A stretch of 64,000 bases of DNA from Spirochaetaceae bacterium 4572_59 (lineage in GTDB: Bacteria > Spirochaetota > Spirochaetia > DSM-2461). Under the pieces are notes generated by a model. It made no database searches, had not been told where the DNA came from, and was given only the letters and a program-made list of their open reading frames with translations. Of this stretch, positions 34,453 through 43,683 are shown one piece after another; within the stretch, counting starts at the first letter, position 1; each line of letters begins with the position of its first letter. A program made the position numbers and the translations under genes. The stretch covers positions 40,678-104,677 of the forward strand of contig NBMC01000042.1 in the NCBI GenBank assembly GCA_002084805.1. Reading direction: 5' to 3'.

Positions 34453-35736
34453 ATGAAAAGTTTCAATTCTTTAGCATCCTATCTCGTCAGTCTGGAACGT
34501 CGTAGCTGTCCTCCCGAAGGATTTCTCATAGGGACATCCTCACTGGAATTTACTCCCGTGGAAAGGCAGTCCGGATCCAGTGTAAAGATGAATCTGACCT
34601 CAATTCTACTTGAAGAACCCACAGTAGCTTTTGGAGCCGTATTTACGAAGAATGCCTTTCCAGGCTATCCCGTTCGAATAGGGAGAGAGATGCTGAGTCA
34701 GAAGAGTTCTCAGGGTGTTCTGATTAATAATAAGATTGCGAATGTCTGTGCTCCCGGTGGAAAGGCCGCTGCTCTTTCTGTCTGTACAGCATTTCAGGAT
34801 TTAATGGGAACGGGTCTGTCTGCCCCAGTTTTTCCCTCTTCCACAGGAGTCATCGGCTGGTCTCTGCCGGAAGATGCCATAAAGGAGAATCTTCCTGATC
34901 TGCTTTCTTCCCTTCAAAGGGACTCGGTTCTGCCTGCAGCAAAGGGGATTATGACAACAGACTCCTTTCCTAAAGTGCGGACTGTGAAGGCCGGGCAGGG
35001 ATCTATCTGCGGGATTGCCAAGGGGGCCGGTATGATCGAGCCCAATATGGCAACCATGCTGGTTTTTCTGATGACAGATCTTATCATAGAGCGGGATACT
35101 CTGCGAAATATTCTTTCAAGGGTCACAAACAGAACTTTTAACCGTATATCCATAGATAGTGATCAGAGTACCAGTGATTCGGTTTTCCTCTTCTCCTCCT
35201 GCCGGAAGCCCTCCATCTCCGAGGAGGAATTTGAAAAGGCCCTTTATACCCTCTGCCGAGATCTCGCCGAGGATATTGTTCGTAACGGAGAGGGGACCGG
35301 GCATGTTATAAAAGTAAATATCCAGGGTGCGGAGTCAGAAAGCCAGGCTGCCGCTTTTGGAAAAGCACTGATCAACTCTCCCCTGAGCAAAACTGCAGTG
35401 TTCGGCAATGATCCCAATGTCGGCCGTTTTGTTCAGGCTGTGGGTGATTATGCCGGAAACAATGGCATCGTCCTGGATGAAGAGTCTGTCGAGATTCGTC
35501 TGGGAGAAGAGATTGTCTTCAAGAACGGTGAGTTTCTGCTGGATTCAGAAAAAGAGCTCCGTCTGAGTGATTACCTGAAGGAGCGCTCTCTTCCCACCCC
35601 CTGTCCGGGGTATCCGGAACATGAGAGAGTTGTGGATGTCACAGTTTTTCTCGGGCTGGGTCAAAAAAGTGCCCTTGTCCTGGGATCGGATCTCTCCTAT
35701 GAATATGTCCGGGAAAATGCCGACTACAGATCATAG
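34453..35736 (+). CDS. argJ: Glutamate N-acetyltransferase / N-acetylglutamate synthase ArgJ
   Basis: Arginine-biosynthesis enzyme that transfers acetyl from N-acetylornithine to glutamate. ArgJ is self-cleaving: the nucleophile Thr is in NMATML near residue 201. Other marks are FTKNAFPGYPV near 78, SSTGVIG near 138, KGIMTTDSFPK near 164, DSDQSTSD near 236 and FGNDPNVGR near 318. All segments appear present; 427 residues is slightly long for the family owing to the N-terminus. Divergent from cobQ. No other arg genes are in the window. Confidence 0.92.
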   Translation: MKSFNSLASYLVSLERRSCPPEGFLIGTSSLEFTPVERQSGSSVKMNLTSILLEEPTVAFGAVFTKNAFPGYPVRIGREMLSQKSSQGVLINNKIANVCAPGGKAAALSVCTAFQDLMGTGLSAPVFPSSTGVIGWSLPEDAIKENLPDLLSSLQRDSVLPAAKGIMTTDSFPKVRTVKAGQGSICGIAKGAGMIEPNMATMLVFLMTDLIIERDTLRNILSRVTNRTFNRISIDSDQSTSDSVFLFSSCRKPSISEEEFEKALYTLCRDLAEDIVRNGEGTGHVIKVNIQGAESESQAAAFGKALINSPLSKTAVFGNDPNVGRFVQAVGDYAGNNGIVLDEESVEIRLGEEIVFKNGEFLLDSEKELRLSDYLKERSLPTPCPGYPEHERVVDVTVFLGLGQKSALVLGSDLSYEYVRENADYRS

Positions 35737-35759
35737 ATAATAGAATAAAGGATAGCTTC

Positions 35760-36761
35760 ATGAGTGATGAAAAAGTATTGAAAAAAGAAAAAGTCTTAAA
35801 AGATAAAATTAACGACGCCTCCAGACTGCTCCAGACCGCAAGGGATGAGATTGGAAAAAGAATAATCGGACAACAGGATATGGTAGATGGTCTTCTTATG
35901 GGGATTATTACGGGAGGACATATCCTTGTTGAAGGTGTTCCCGGCCTGGCAAAAACCCTTATGGTTAAAACTGTGGCCTCTGTAATAAATGCGGATTTCA
36001 AGCGCATTCAGTTCACTCCGGATCTGCTGCCGGCCGATCTGACCGGTACCATGATCTACCGGCCCCAGACCGGTGAATTTGTTCCCCGAAAGGGACCTGT
36101 CTTTACCAATATCGTTTTGGCAGATGAGATAAATCGTGCTCCCGCAAAGGTGCAGGCCGCTCTGCTGGAAGCTATGGCTGAAAACCAGGTAACCATCGGT
36201 GATAACACCTACCGTCTTTCAGACCCTTTTTTTGTGATGGCAACTCAGAATCCAATTGAACAGGAAGGTACCTACCAGCTCCCCGAAGCGCAGCTGGACA
36301 GGTTTTTAATGAAGCTTAAGGTGGATTATCCCTCTCCTCAGGAGGAACTGGCAATTCTGGATCAGCTGGAGGATACTTCTGAGCTGGTGATCCGTAAGGT
36401 TTTCAATCGTTTCGCCATTCAGGATATTAAAGAGACCGCTGCTTGCATCAGAGTGGATGAGAGCCTGCGTAAATATATTGTTTCTATCGTGAATGCGTCC
36501 CGTGTGAAAGGACGCAATCAGCTCCCCTTTACACGCTACATAGAGTTTGGTGCGTCTCCCAGAGCTTCCATTGCGCTCTATAACTGTTCCCGGGTTCAGG
36601 CTCTGTTCGAAGGTCGGGAATATGTTATTCCTGAAGATGTTAAGGCCGTTGCCTATAATGTTCTCCGTCACAGAATTGTTCTCTCCTACGAAGCAGAAGC
36701 GGAAGAGCTCTCCAGCGATGATGTTATTAAAGATATCCTGGCGGCCGTAACGGTTCCCTGA
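35760..36761 (+). CDS. MoxR-family AAA+ ATPase
   Basis: Cytosolic chaperone-like ATPase that remodels vWA-domain partners. Walker A GVPGLAKT is near residue 58, Walker B LADEINR near 120, sensor 1 in MATQNPIEQEGTYQLPEAQLDRF near 162-184, and the lid domain follows. First gene of the Bat operon; the DUF58 gene begins 2 nt after its stop. The Bat system is linked to aerotolerance and envelope stress in other bacteria. 333 residues, complete. An AAGGA ribosome site precedes ATG. Confidence 0.95.
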   Translation: MSDEKVLKKEKVLKDKINDASRLLQTARDEIGKRIIGQQDMVDGLLMGIITGGHILVEGVPGLAKTLMVKTVASVINADFKRIQFTPDLLPADLTGTMIYRPQTGEFVPRKGPVFTNIVLADEINRAPAKVQAALLEAMAENQVTIGDNTYRLSDPFFVMATQNPIEQEGTYQLPEAQLDRFLMKLKVDYPSPQEELAILDQLEDTSELVIRKVFNRFAIQDIKETAACIRVDESLRKYIVSIVNASRVKGRNQLPFTRYIEFGASPRASIALYNCSRVQALFEGREYVIPEDVKAVAYNVLRHRIVLSYEAEAEELSSDDVIKDILAAVTVP

Positions 36762-36763
36762 TT

Positions 36764-37516
36764 ATGGATAGTCGGAATATTTCTAATAAAGTAAAGCAGC
36801 TCCATTTTATCTCCCGCAAGCTGGTTGATACGATTTTTGCGGGGAACTATCACTCTGTTTTCAAGGGACCCGGGCTGGAATTTGATGAGGTCCGTGAGTA
36901 CTCCTGGGGAGATGATCCCCGGTTTATAGACTGGAATGTTACCTCCCGGATGAGTGCACCCTATACGAAGACTTTCAGGGAAGAACGGGAGGTCGTTCTG
37001 CAGGTCGGTTGTCTTCTCTTTTCTGATAAGATTGAAGAGCAGATACCTCCCCGTAAAGGTAAAAAACATGTGCTGAAGCAGATCACCCAGATTCTGTCTG
37101 TAGAGGAGGGTGGCCGCGGTTCCAACCTTGCTCTTGCCCTGTCTACGGCTTCTCAGACCATGAAAAGACGGGGGATCTGTATGGTTCTATCTGATTTCAG
37201 AACTTCCCGTTATAAAAAAGAGCTCTCTCTGCTGGCCAGAAAACATGATGTTATAGCCGTCAGGCTGACCGATCCTCTGGATAATGAGTTCCCCTCTTCC
37301 GGTCTTATCTCCCTGGAAGATCCTGAATCAGGTCTTCAGTGGCAGGGTGTGGGAACTAAAAAAATGCGTGCATCCTACAGGGAATTCTGGGATCATGAAC
37401 GATACCTCTGGCGAAAAACCTGTCAGACCGCCGGGGTGGATACTCTTGAAATCTCAACAGAAGATGATCCTGCCGTGAAACTTCTTCATTTTTTTGAGAG
37501 AAGGAAGAAGCATTGA
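36764..37516 (+). CDS. DUF58 protein lacking its metal-site segment
   Basis: Cytosolic vWA-like partner of MoxR. The DUF58 signature is clear: FKGPGLEFDEVREYSWGDD near residue 35 and RFIDWNVTSR, then FREEREVVLQ. Next the family should have a strand with the MIDAS motif (DxSxS) and a helix, about 35 residues; here the chain goes straight to VGCLLFSDKIEEQIPPRKG, in frame, at about 37001. Length is 250 against a usual 285-300. The remaining Rossmann strands (RGICMVLSDF, DVIAVRLTD) are present. Without MIDAS the protein could not bind metal normally. Confidence 0.85.
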   Translation: MDSRNISNKVKQLHFISRKLVDTIFAGNYHSVFKGPGLEFDEVREYSWGDDPRFIDWNVTSRMSAPYTKTFREEREVVLQVGCLLFSDKIEEQIPPRKGKKHVLKQITQILSVEEGGRGSNLALALSTASQTMKRRGICMVLSDFRTSRYKKELSLLARKHDVIAVRLTDPLDNEFPSSGLISLEDPESGLQWQGVGTKKMRASYREFWDHERYLWRKTCQTAGVDTLEISTEDDPAVKLLHFFERRKKH

Positions 37517-38394
37517 CGAAAAAATATACACTCCTTCTTCTGGTTCTGTGGGGATCTGCTTTTATCTCTGCCCAGGAGTATCAACAGCTCAATATTCGCT
37601 TTCTGCCTCCAGACTATTATGTGGGTGATACTGTGGAACTGCAGTTCACTCTGAGGAGCAGTGGAAATCTGAACCTGCTGCCTCCGGAGACTCTGCCTGA
37701 TCCGGGCTGGGTGAAGCTGCTTTCTTTTAAAATAGAATATTCAGGGAGCGATCAGATTATTACAATTCGTTTTATTCCCTACTATTCCGGGACCAGAACA
37801 CTGCCTCCTCTGGCGCTTGGTGATCTGACTCTGAGGGATATTAAAATCTATACCTCATCCGTATTGAGGAGCGATGGAGAAAGGGAGCTTTCTGGTATCC
37901 GGCATAACCTGCTGATTCCCGGGACCAGAGTGATAGGAGCTCTGATCTTTTCAGCACTTCTGAGCCTGCCTCTCCTGTTTCTTTTTCTGTTTAAAATTAT
38001 TCGCAGGCATACGGGTGTTCTGATCCGTACGTATCGCTTGAATCTGCCCTATCGGAAATTTATCAGACTTCTGAAAAGAATCCGGCAGACACTTGGGAAT
38101 ATGTCTGATAAGGATTTTTTTTCTATCTATTCCGGGGGATTGAAAAACTATCTGTCCACCCGCTTTCACCTTGATTTTTCTGCCCTGACAACTTCAGAAA
38201 TGGAGATGGTCTTTCGTTCGTCCTCCGTTGCGGAACCTCTCTATCTGACCCTGCTGAATCTTTTTCACAGAATGGACAGGGTTAAATTTGCAGGTGAAGA
38301 ATTGACCTCCCTTGAACGTGAAGGAATGCTTCTTGAAGCGGAACAGATCTCGGGAGAACTTGAGACCTGGAGGAAGTCCCATGCTGACTTTTGA
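37513..38394 (+). CDS. Bat-operon membrane protein of unknown function
   Basis: 293 residues: signal peptide (LLLLVLWGSAFISAQ), a beta-rich extracytoplasmic domain to about residue 135 resembling a short BatD-like Ig fold (VGDTVELQFTLRSSG), one membrane helix (about 140-165) and a cytosolic helical tail of about 125 residues. The TTG start overlaps the DUF58 stop (TTGA), which indicates coupled translation. Comparable proteins sit between DUF58 and BatA in other spirochaete Bat operons. Specific role unknown. Confidence 0.8.
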   Translation: MTKKYTLLLLVLWGSAFISAQEYQQLNIRFLPPDYYVGDTVELQFTLRSSGNLNLLPPETLPDPGWVKLLSFKIEYSGSDQIITIRFIPYYSGTRTLPPLALGDLTLRDIKIYTSSVLRSDGERELSGIRHNLLIPGTRVIGALIFSALLSLPLLFLFLFKIIRRHTGVLIRTYRLNLPYRKFIRLLKRIRQTLGNMSDKDFFSIYSGGLKNYLSTRFHLDFSALTTSEMEMVFRSSSVAEPLYLTLLNLFHRMDRVKFAGEELTSLEREGMLLEAEQISGELETWRKSHADF

Positions 38395-39382
38395 AGCCCC
38401 CGGATTTTTTCTATTATTTATATTTGTGCCTCTTTTTATCTATCTCAGGCATTTCTATCTAAACTCAGGCCGTTCTCTGCGGATATCCATAGGATTGTGG
38501 AAGAAAGGACTGTTTACGGCCCCGCAAAAGGGGATCCGTTTCTTTCTTTCTATATCGGCCCTGTTTTTCTGGGGAGGGATCTGTCTGTTTCTGGCTTCTC
38601 TTGCCGGACCCACTGTCAGCCTTCATGAGAAGGTTTACCTGAATCGGGGGGCTGATATTATGATTGTGCTGGACCAGTCTCCCAGCATGGCCGCAAGGGA
38701 TTTCCCTCCTGAGAATAGATTGGATGCTGCCAGAAATATGATTCGGAAATTTGTTTTGGGACGGATCAATGATGGAGTGGGCCTTGTCGGCTTCGGTGAT
38801 GAGGCCGTTCTGAAAGTTCCACCAACCACCGATTATTCAACTTTTCTGGAACGTCTAGAGACTATGAGTATTCTGGAGTTGGGAGAGGGGACAGCTATAG
38901 GGATGGGCATTTCAGTTGCCGCCCTTCACCTTTCCGACAGTAGTGCATCAGAAAAGATTATTGTCCTTTTGACTGATGGAGATAACAATGCCGGAGAGAT
39001 TCAGCCTCTAGCCGCTGCATCCATGGCTTCACAGATGGGTATCCGCATTTATGTTATTGGAATCGGATCTGAAGGAGAAGTCCCCTTTGAGTTTATCCAT
39101 CCTGGAACAGGAAAGTTGATAACGGGTATTCAGCGGAGTATTTTTAATGAACCATTTCTTGCCGAACTGGCCGAAACCGGCAACGGCAGCTTTTATAGAG
39201 CGTTTACTCCCGGATCTCTGGAAGCTGTCTTTCGCTCTATTGATTCTCTGGAAACTATGGAAGAGCGGGTCCGTATTCATGTTCGGAATATACCCGTACA
39301 TCGCTGGTTTATTCTTCTGGGGATAGCCTGTATTTTTCTTGATTTTATCATCCGGAAGATTTTCTTCAGGGAGGTTTTATGA
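38381..39382 (+). CDS. batA: BatA-like von Willebrand factor A protein
   Basis: Inner-membrane protein with two N-terminal helices, a periplasmic or cytosolic vWA domain and a C-terminal helix. The MIDAS motif DQSPSM is intact near residue 96, with the Thr (GEGTAIG) near 172 and Asp (LLTDGDNNAG) near 197. ATG 38381 is chosen because GGAGG lies 7 nt upstream; it overlaps the preceding gene by 14 nt. About 333 residues, normal for BatA. Neighbours and overlaps show one operon. Confidence 0.9.
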   Translation: MLTFEAPGFFLLFIFVPLFIYLRHFYLNSGRSLRISIGLWKKGLFTAPQKGIRFFLSISALFFWGGICLFLASLAGPTVSLHEKVYLNRGADIMIVLDQSPSMAARDFPPENRLDAARNMIRKFVLGRINDGVGLVGFGDEAVLKVPPTTDYSTFLERLETMSILELGEGTAIGMGISVAALHLSDSSASEKIIVLLTDGDNNAGEIQPLAAASMASQMGIRIYVIGIGSEGEVPFEFIHPGTGKLITGIQRSIFNEPFLAELAETGNGSFYRAFTPGSLEAVFRSIDSLETMEERVRIHVRNIPVHRWFILLGIACIFLDFIIRKIFFREVL

Positions 39383-40368
39383 AAATTCTCTATCCTGAGG
39401 TTTTCTGGCTGCTGCTGGTACTTATCCTCCTTGTAATCCCCGCCGTATTCAATTACCGGAAAGGACGAAAAACTCTGGAATTACTGGCAGGTCAATGGCG
39501 GAATGAAGAGAGCAGCCAGGTTTATTTTATTAAAAGCCTTATCTACTGGATTACCATTTTTCTGTTTTTTATCTTCTCTATTATGGCTCTGGCCGGAATG
39601 AGATGGGGAAAAACGGCAGTAAAGGATGAGAGTTCCGGTCTTGATCTTGTGATTGCTGTGGATATTTCCAGAAGTATGCTTGCTGACGATATTGCTCCGT
39701 CCCGGCTGACCCGGGCAGCAGAGGGAATCTCATATATTCTGAATTCCTTTGGATCAACCAGATCTGCCCTTGTAATTTTTAAGGGAGAAGGGAATATCCT
39801 TGTGCCCCTGACAGAAGATCGTATCCTGATGGAATCGGCTTTAAGGAGTCTTTCTCCTGATCTCTATACGGTTCCCGGTTCTGATATAGAACTGGGAATC
39901 CGTTCGGCATTGGATGCTTTTCCTCCCGGATCTCCCGGTAAAAAGGCAATTTTGTTTGTGTCTGACGGTGAATCTCTGACCGGTACTCCTTCTGAGGCTG
40001 CCAGAGAAGCCTATCTTCAGGAAGTCCCTCTTTTTATACTGGGGGCAGGAACCTCGGAAGGAATGGTCCTGCGGGATGAATCAGGGAATGTTATTAAAGA
40101 CAAAAATGGTCAGGCCGTTATTACCAGTTTGGAAGAGGAAGTTCTCAGGGATCTGGCGGAACTTTCCGGAGGGATTTATTATAATCTCTCCGATCCCCGT
40201 TCTCTGGGAGAGCTGGTCATATCCATACGAGAGTTGACCGCCGCACAGGACAAAGAGAGGATCGTATCCAAGGATCAGAAGCAGTACAGAATCTTTGTTG
40301 TATTGGCTCTGTTTTTCCTGGTTCTGAATCTATCTCTAGGCGGTATAAGGTGGTCCCGATGGTTTTAA
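39379..40368 (+). CDS. batB: BatB-like von Willebrand factor A protein
   Basis: Paralogue of the preceding gene, with the same layout: two N-terminal helices, vWA domain, C-terminal helix. MIDAS DISRSM is intact near residue 95 and VSDGESLTG lies near 195. Start overlaps the batA stop (ATGA). Length 329 is normal. BatA and BatB are thought to form a membrane complex with the other Bat proteins. Confidence 0.9.
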   Translation: MKILYPEVFWLLLVLILLVIPAVFNYRKGRKTLELLAGQWRNEESSQVYFIKSLIYWITIFLFFIFSIMALAGMRWGKTAVKDESSGLDLVIAVDISRSMLADDIAPSRLTRAAEGISYILNSFGSTRSALVIFKGEGNILVPLTEDRILMESALRSLSPDLYTVPGSDIELGIRSALDAFPPGSPGKKAILFVSDGESLTGTPSEAAREAYLQEVPLFILGAGTSEGMVLRDESGNVIKDKNGQAVITSLEEEVLRDLAELSGGIYYNLSDPRSLGELVISIRELTAAQDKERIVSKDQKQYRIFVVLALFFLVLNLSLGGIRWSRWF

Positions 40369-41051
40369 TACGAAAATGGATATTCCCCCTTCTGCTTCTT
40401 CCTCTGATGCTTTTATCATCCTGTAATATTCTTGAGCCTGGACTCTCAGTTCTCAGGGGGAATTATCTCTATCAGCAGGGACGTTATCAGGATGCTCTGC
40501 TGTTTTATCTACACGGTGAAGACTCAGGCAAGTTCGAGGGGAGAATCCAATACAATATGGGAAATGTTTACTATGCTTTGGGAGAGGGGCCAGCTGCCTT
40601 GGAACTCTGGACTATCATTGACGGAAATACTGATTTGGAAGTGACCTATAATACCATATTTAACCAGGGTGTTATCTACTATCAGATGGGTAATTATCCG
40701 GAAGCTTACAGATCATTCAGAACTGCTCTTGAATTGAGATCCGGAAGTCTTGATGCAAAAAGAAATCTGGAAATGACAATTGACCGTCTGGAGGCGGAAG
40801 CCAGGAGTGGAGAAACCAGGTCGGAGAGTCCTACTCTGGAAACCACGGATGATGCCAGACGGATCTTACAATATATCAGAAGAAAGGAGGGAAACCCATG
40901 GAAATCCGAACAGAACAATGAGATTTTCTCTGAAAATAATTACTCCCTATCCGGGAAAACAGTCTGTTACCATCAAGGATCCTCAGTGGCCAGAGGGAAT
41001 TCAGAAGGTGAGCGGTCCCTATACGGCACAACTTACAAAGCAGAAGGATGA
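40359..41051 (+). CDS. batC: BatC-like TPR lipoprotein running on out of frame into batD
   Basis: Signal peptide with a lipobox-like LLSSC (Cys about 22), then TPR repeats (about residues 35-140: GNYLYQQGRYQDALL, GNVYYALGEGPAALEL, GVIYYQMGNYPEAYRS). The end of normal BatC is recognisable in ARRILQYIRRKEGNPWKSEQN near residue 170-185. After that the frame has no stop and continues about 45 residues through batD coding sequence in another frame. The proper BatC stop has probably been removed by the same deletion that took the BatD signal peptide. Confidence 0.75.
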   Translation: MVLIRKWIFPLLLLPLMLLSSCNILEPGLSVLRGNYLYQQGRYQDALLFYLHGEDSGKFEGRIQYNMGNVYYALGEGPAALELWTIIDGNTDLEVTYNTIFNQGVIYYQMGNYPEAYRSFRTALELRSGSLDAKRNLEMTIDRLEAEARSGETRSESPTLETTDDARRILQYIRRKEGNPWKSEQNNEIFSENNYSLSGKTVCYHQGSSVARGNSEGERSLYGTTYKAEG

Positions 41052-42831
41052 TGGAAGTTTTGGAACAGTTCTGCAGGTCATCTACACTCTACGGTCGGGT
41101 GGGGCCGGTATATATACCATCCCGCCCGTAACAGTGATTCCCCGGCTCTCCCGTGAAATTCCCGGACCACTGGCCGATCCTCTTTCCAGCAGGGAACTCT
41201 TTATTCCCATTCTGCAGAGTGATGAGAAACATCTGAACTACCCTCTAATCCTTGGATGGGAAGATGTTCCCGCATCTTTGTATGTGGGACAGTCGACGGC
41301 GCTGGTTCTGTTAATGAATAATATGGAAGAGATTGATCTGCCCGAGACAGTCTCTTTTCCCTCTCCCGGTGGGGCTATTCTGGAGAATACTGAGGGCCTG
41401 GGAGAGATAGGTTTCAGAGGCCTTGATCATCTGACCCTGTTTAATGTTCCCATGGATACTTGGATGCTGACACCCTCCCGCGAGGGAACTCTGACCCTTC
41501 AGGCAGCCAATGTCAGTATTGCCGGAGTCAGACGTTCCACTTCCCGTCAGTCAATTAAGATTCTCCCTCTGCCTGAAGCAATCCGTGATTCCGGTGCGCT
41601 TGGAGACTTTAATATATCTCTGGATCTTAGTGCCAGGAATATTGTTCCAGGCAGCAGTCTCTCTCTTTATATCCGTATTGAAGGAAAGGGTAATCTGAAT
41701 TATCTCAATATGCCTGAGCCTGTGTTTCCTGAAGGATTAAATCCTTCTGTCAGAGAAACGCAGGAGTTAACAGCTGTTCCGGATGGTTTTGAAGGATTCC
41801 GTGAGAAAGTTTATACTCTGCGACCGGAAGTTTTGAATAATTATGAAATTACTATCCCTGCCTACTCCTGGCTGAATCCTCAAAACGGTAGGGTTGAAAC
41901 ACGATCTGAAAGTCATTTGAAGTTTAGCGTTGCAGGGAATCTGGCAGTGGAGGGAGAGTCTTCTTCCTTCAGTTTCTCCTTAATGCCTTTGAATGACAGC
42001 AGAAATGCTCGGGGATGGACTCTTTATAGGAATCCTTTTTTCTATCTTCTATTGTTGCCAGGACTTATTTTTTTGACTTTTATCCTGACAATTAAACGGA
42101 TTAGGCCGGCACTACTCTCGGTTTTTTTCTTTTCAATTCTCTTTTTGTCCGCATCAGACAGTATCCCTGAAATTCCTGAATGGATAGGGGAGGCTCAAAT
42201 ACAGTTTGATAAGGGCGCATATCCCGAGGCTCTGGAGCTCTATAGAGAGAATGCTTCCGGGTGGAATAATAATGGAACATATCTATTTAACAGGGCAGTC
42301 CTCTCCTTTCTGTCGGGGGAGCAGTCTCATGGAGTTTTATATTTGAGAAGAGCTATGGCTCTCATGCCGATGAATCACCAGATACATGAGTCTCTTGGAA
42401 TAATGGAAGATCTTATGGGCCTTGAAAACCAGCATAGAGCCAGATTCTTTGTTCATCCTGATATTCTGTTGTTAACTTTTCTCTTAAGCTTAAATGCAAC
42501 CCTGATTTCTCTGGCCTACTGTTTTCTCAAAAAGTCCTCCTGGCCGGTAATTTTGTTTTCAATTCTTCTGCCTCTGTCTCTTCTGAGCGGAGGAGAGCTT
42601 TTCAGAACGGCATGGACCTTAAACCGTCCTCTTGCGGTTCTGGAGAAACGCAGTGTTGTTAAGAAAATCCCGGAAGCCATCGGAAGTGACTGGCTGAGCC
42701 TGCCCTCAGCGGCCTCTGTTGAGTACAAGAAAGAGGTGGGGGAGTATATTCTTATCAATACATCCTATGGTCTTGAGGGCTGGGTTCTGAAAGACAATCT
42801 TCTATTATTGAAAGAGAGATCCCATCCGTGA
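40918..42831 (+). CDS. BatD-BatE-like fusion, missing its signal peptide
   Basis: From ATG 40918 (MRFSLKIITP) a 637-residue frame carries BatD Ig-like beta domains (about residues 1-360), a membrane helix (about 385), a second helix, a TPR-like segment (AQIQFDKGAYPEALELY near 420), two helices and a C-terminal SH3-like domain (YGLEGWVLKDN). BatD and BatE are separate genes in Leptospira, so this is a fusion. The protein starts in the middle of the first Ig strand with no signal peptide or ribosome site, although a periplasmic location is expected; the front was lost at the batC junction. Its end overlaps the next start (4 nt). Confidence 0.75.
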   Translation: MRFSLKIITPYPGKQSVTIKDPQWPEGIQKVSGPYTAQLTKQKDDGSFGTVLQVIYTLRSGGAGIYTIPPVTVIPRLSREIPGPLADPLSSRELFIPILQSDEKHLNYPLILGWEDVPASLYVGQSTALVLLMNNMEEIDLPETVSFPSPGGAILENTEGLGEIGFRGLDHLTLFNVPMDTWMLTPSREGTLTLQAANVSIAGVRRSTSRQSIKILPLPEAIRDSGALGDFNISLDLSARNIVPGSSLSLYIRIEGKGNLNYLNMPEPVFPEGLNPSVRETQELTAVPDGFEGFREKVYTLRPEVLNNYEITIPAYSWLNPQNGRVETRSESHLKFSVAGNLAVEGESSSFSFSLMPLNDSRNARGWTLYRNPFFYLLLLPGLIFLTFILTIKRIRPALLSVFFFSILFLSASDSIPEIPEWIGEAQIQFDKGAYPEALELYRENASGWNNNGTYLFNRAVLSFLSGEQSHGVLYLRRAMALMPMNHQIHESLGIMEDLMGLENQHRARFFVHPDILLLTFLLSLNATLISLAYCFLKKSSWPVILFSILLPLSLLSGGELFRTAWTLNRPLAVLEKRSVVKKIPEAIGSDWLSLPSAASVEYKKEVGEYILINTSYGLEGWVLKDNLLLLKERSHP

Positions 42832-43328
42832 GTTTTGATGATATTCTCTCTCAGTGGGAGGAGCAGAAAAAAAAAGATCGACAACTATCACGAAAAGAGT
42901 CTGCCCGGAAAGACAGCTCCGGGAAATCTTCTCGAGGAAAAGAGATGAAACTCTCAATGGATTCCCTGCTGGAGCAGTATCCTCCGGACAGACAAATGGG
43001 GGAGAGAAAAGAAATCCCCGATAGAATCATTACACATACAAAGAAAAAAATGCTCAACAGAATGGAACCTCAGGAAACTCTGGATCTGCACGGCTGGAAT
43101 GGCCTGGAGGCTCTGAAAGAACTGGAATTTTTCCTGAAAAAGAGTAAAAGACGTGGTTTGAAAAAAGTACTTATAATTCATGGAAAAGGAATCCATTCTC
43201 CAGGAGGAGAATCAGTGTTGCGGCCTCTCGTCAAACAATACCTAGAAAAATCCTCTTTTGTGAGAGACTTCGGGCGGGCGTCTAGCCAGTCCGGAGGGAG
43301 CGGAGCAACATGGATATTGCTCCGTTAA
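42828..43328 (+). CDS. Smr-domain protein
   Basis: 166 residues. The first 80 are charged and disordered-looking (Lys/Ser/Arg-rich), followed by a stand-alone Smr domain with LDLHGWNGLEAL near residue 85 and the GKGIHSPGG loop near 123. Smr domains are RNA or DNA nucleases linked to ribosome rescue or mismatch repair. The start overlaps the batD/E stop by 4 nt, so it is the last gene of the Bat operon. Its stop abuts the convergent infA gene with no gap. Confidence 0.9.
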   Translation: MSFDDILSQWEEQKKKDRQLSRKESARKDSSGKSSRGKEMKLSMDSLLEQYPPDRQMGERKEIPDRIITHTKKKMLNRMEPQETLDLHGWNGLEALKELEFFLKKSKRRGLKKVLIIHGKGIHSPGGESVLRPLVKQYLEKSSFVRDFGRASSQSGGSGATWILLR

Positions 43329-43547
43329 TTATCTCTCTCGGTAAATGATTCTACCCCTGCTAAGGTCATAAGGCGAAAGGGCTACTTTCACTTTATCTCC
43401 CGGTACGATTCTGATATAATGTTTTCTCATTTTTCCTGACAAATGTGCCAAGATTACATGTCCATTTGCGACTTCTACGCGGAACATTGTGTTGGGTAGA
43501 GATTCTTTTACAATACCTTCTACCTCAATTGCTTCTTCTTTAGCCAA
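43329..43547 (-). CDS. infA: Translation initiation factor IF-1
   Basis: 72-residue S1/OB-fold protein that occupies the ribosomal A site during initiation. [22 protein letters not shown] and [29 protein letters not shown] are diagnostic. The start codon is TTG, preceded by AGGAG at 8 nt. Complete. Confidence 0.96.
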   Translation of the reverse strand: MAKEEAIEVEGIVKESLPNTMFRVEVANGHVILAHLSGKMRKHYIRIVPGDKVKVALSPYDLSRGRIIYRER

Positions 43548-43683
43548 ACAAGTAACTCCTGTTATTATTAATGCTTAGCATATTAGGAAATCAGATTGTC
43601 TTTGTCAACTCCTTGACTTTTTTCTTTAAATAATACAGATTGTTTCGGATATTGATATCCCTATGAAAAAGAGGTCTAACCCT

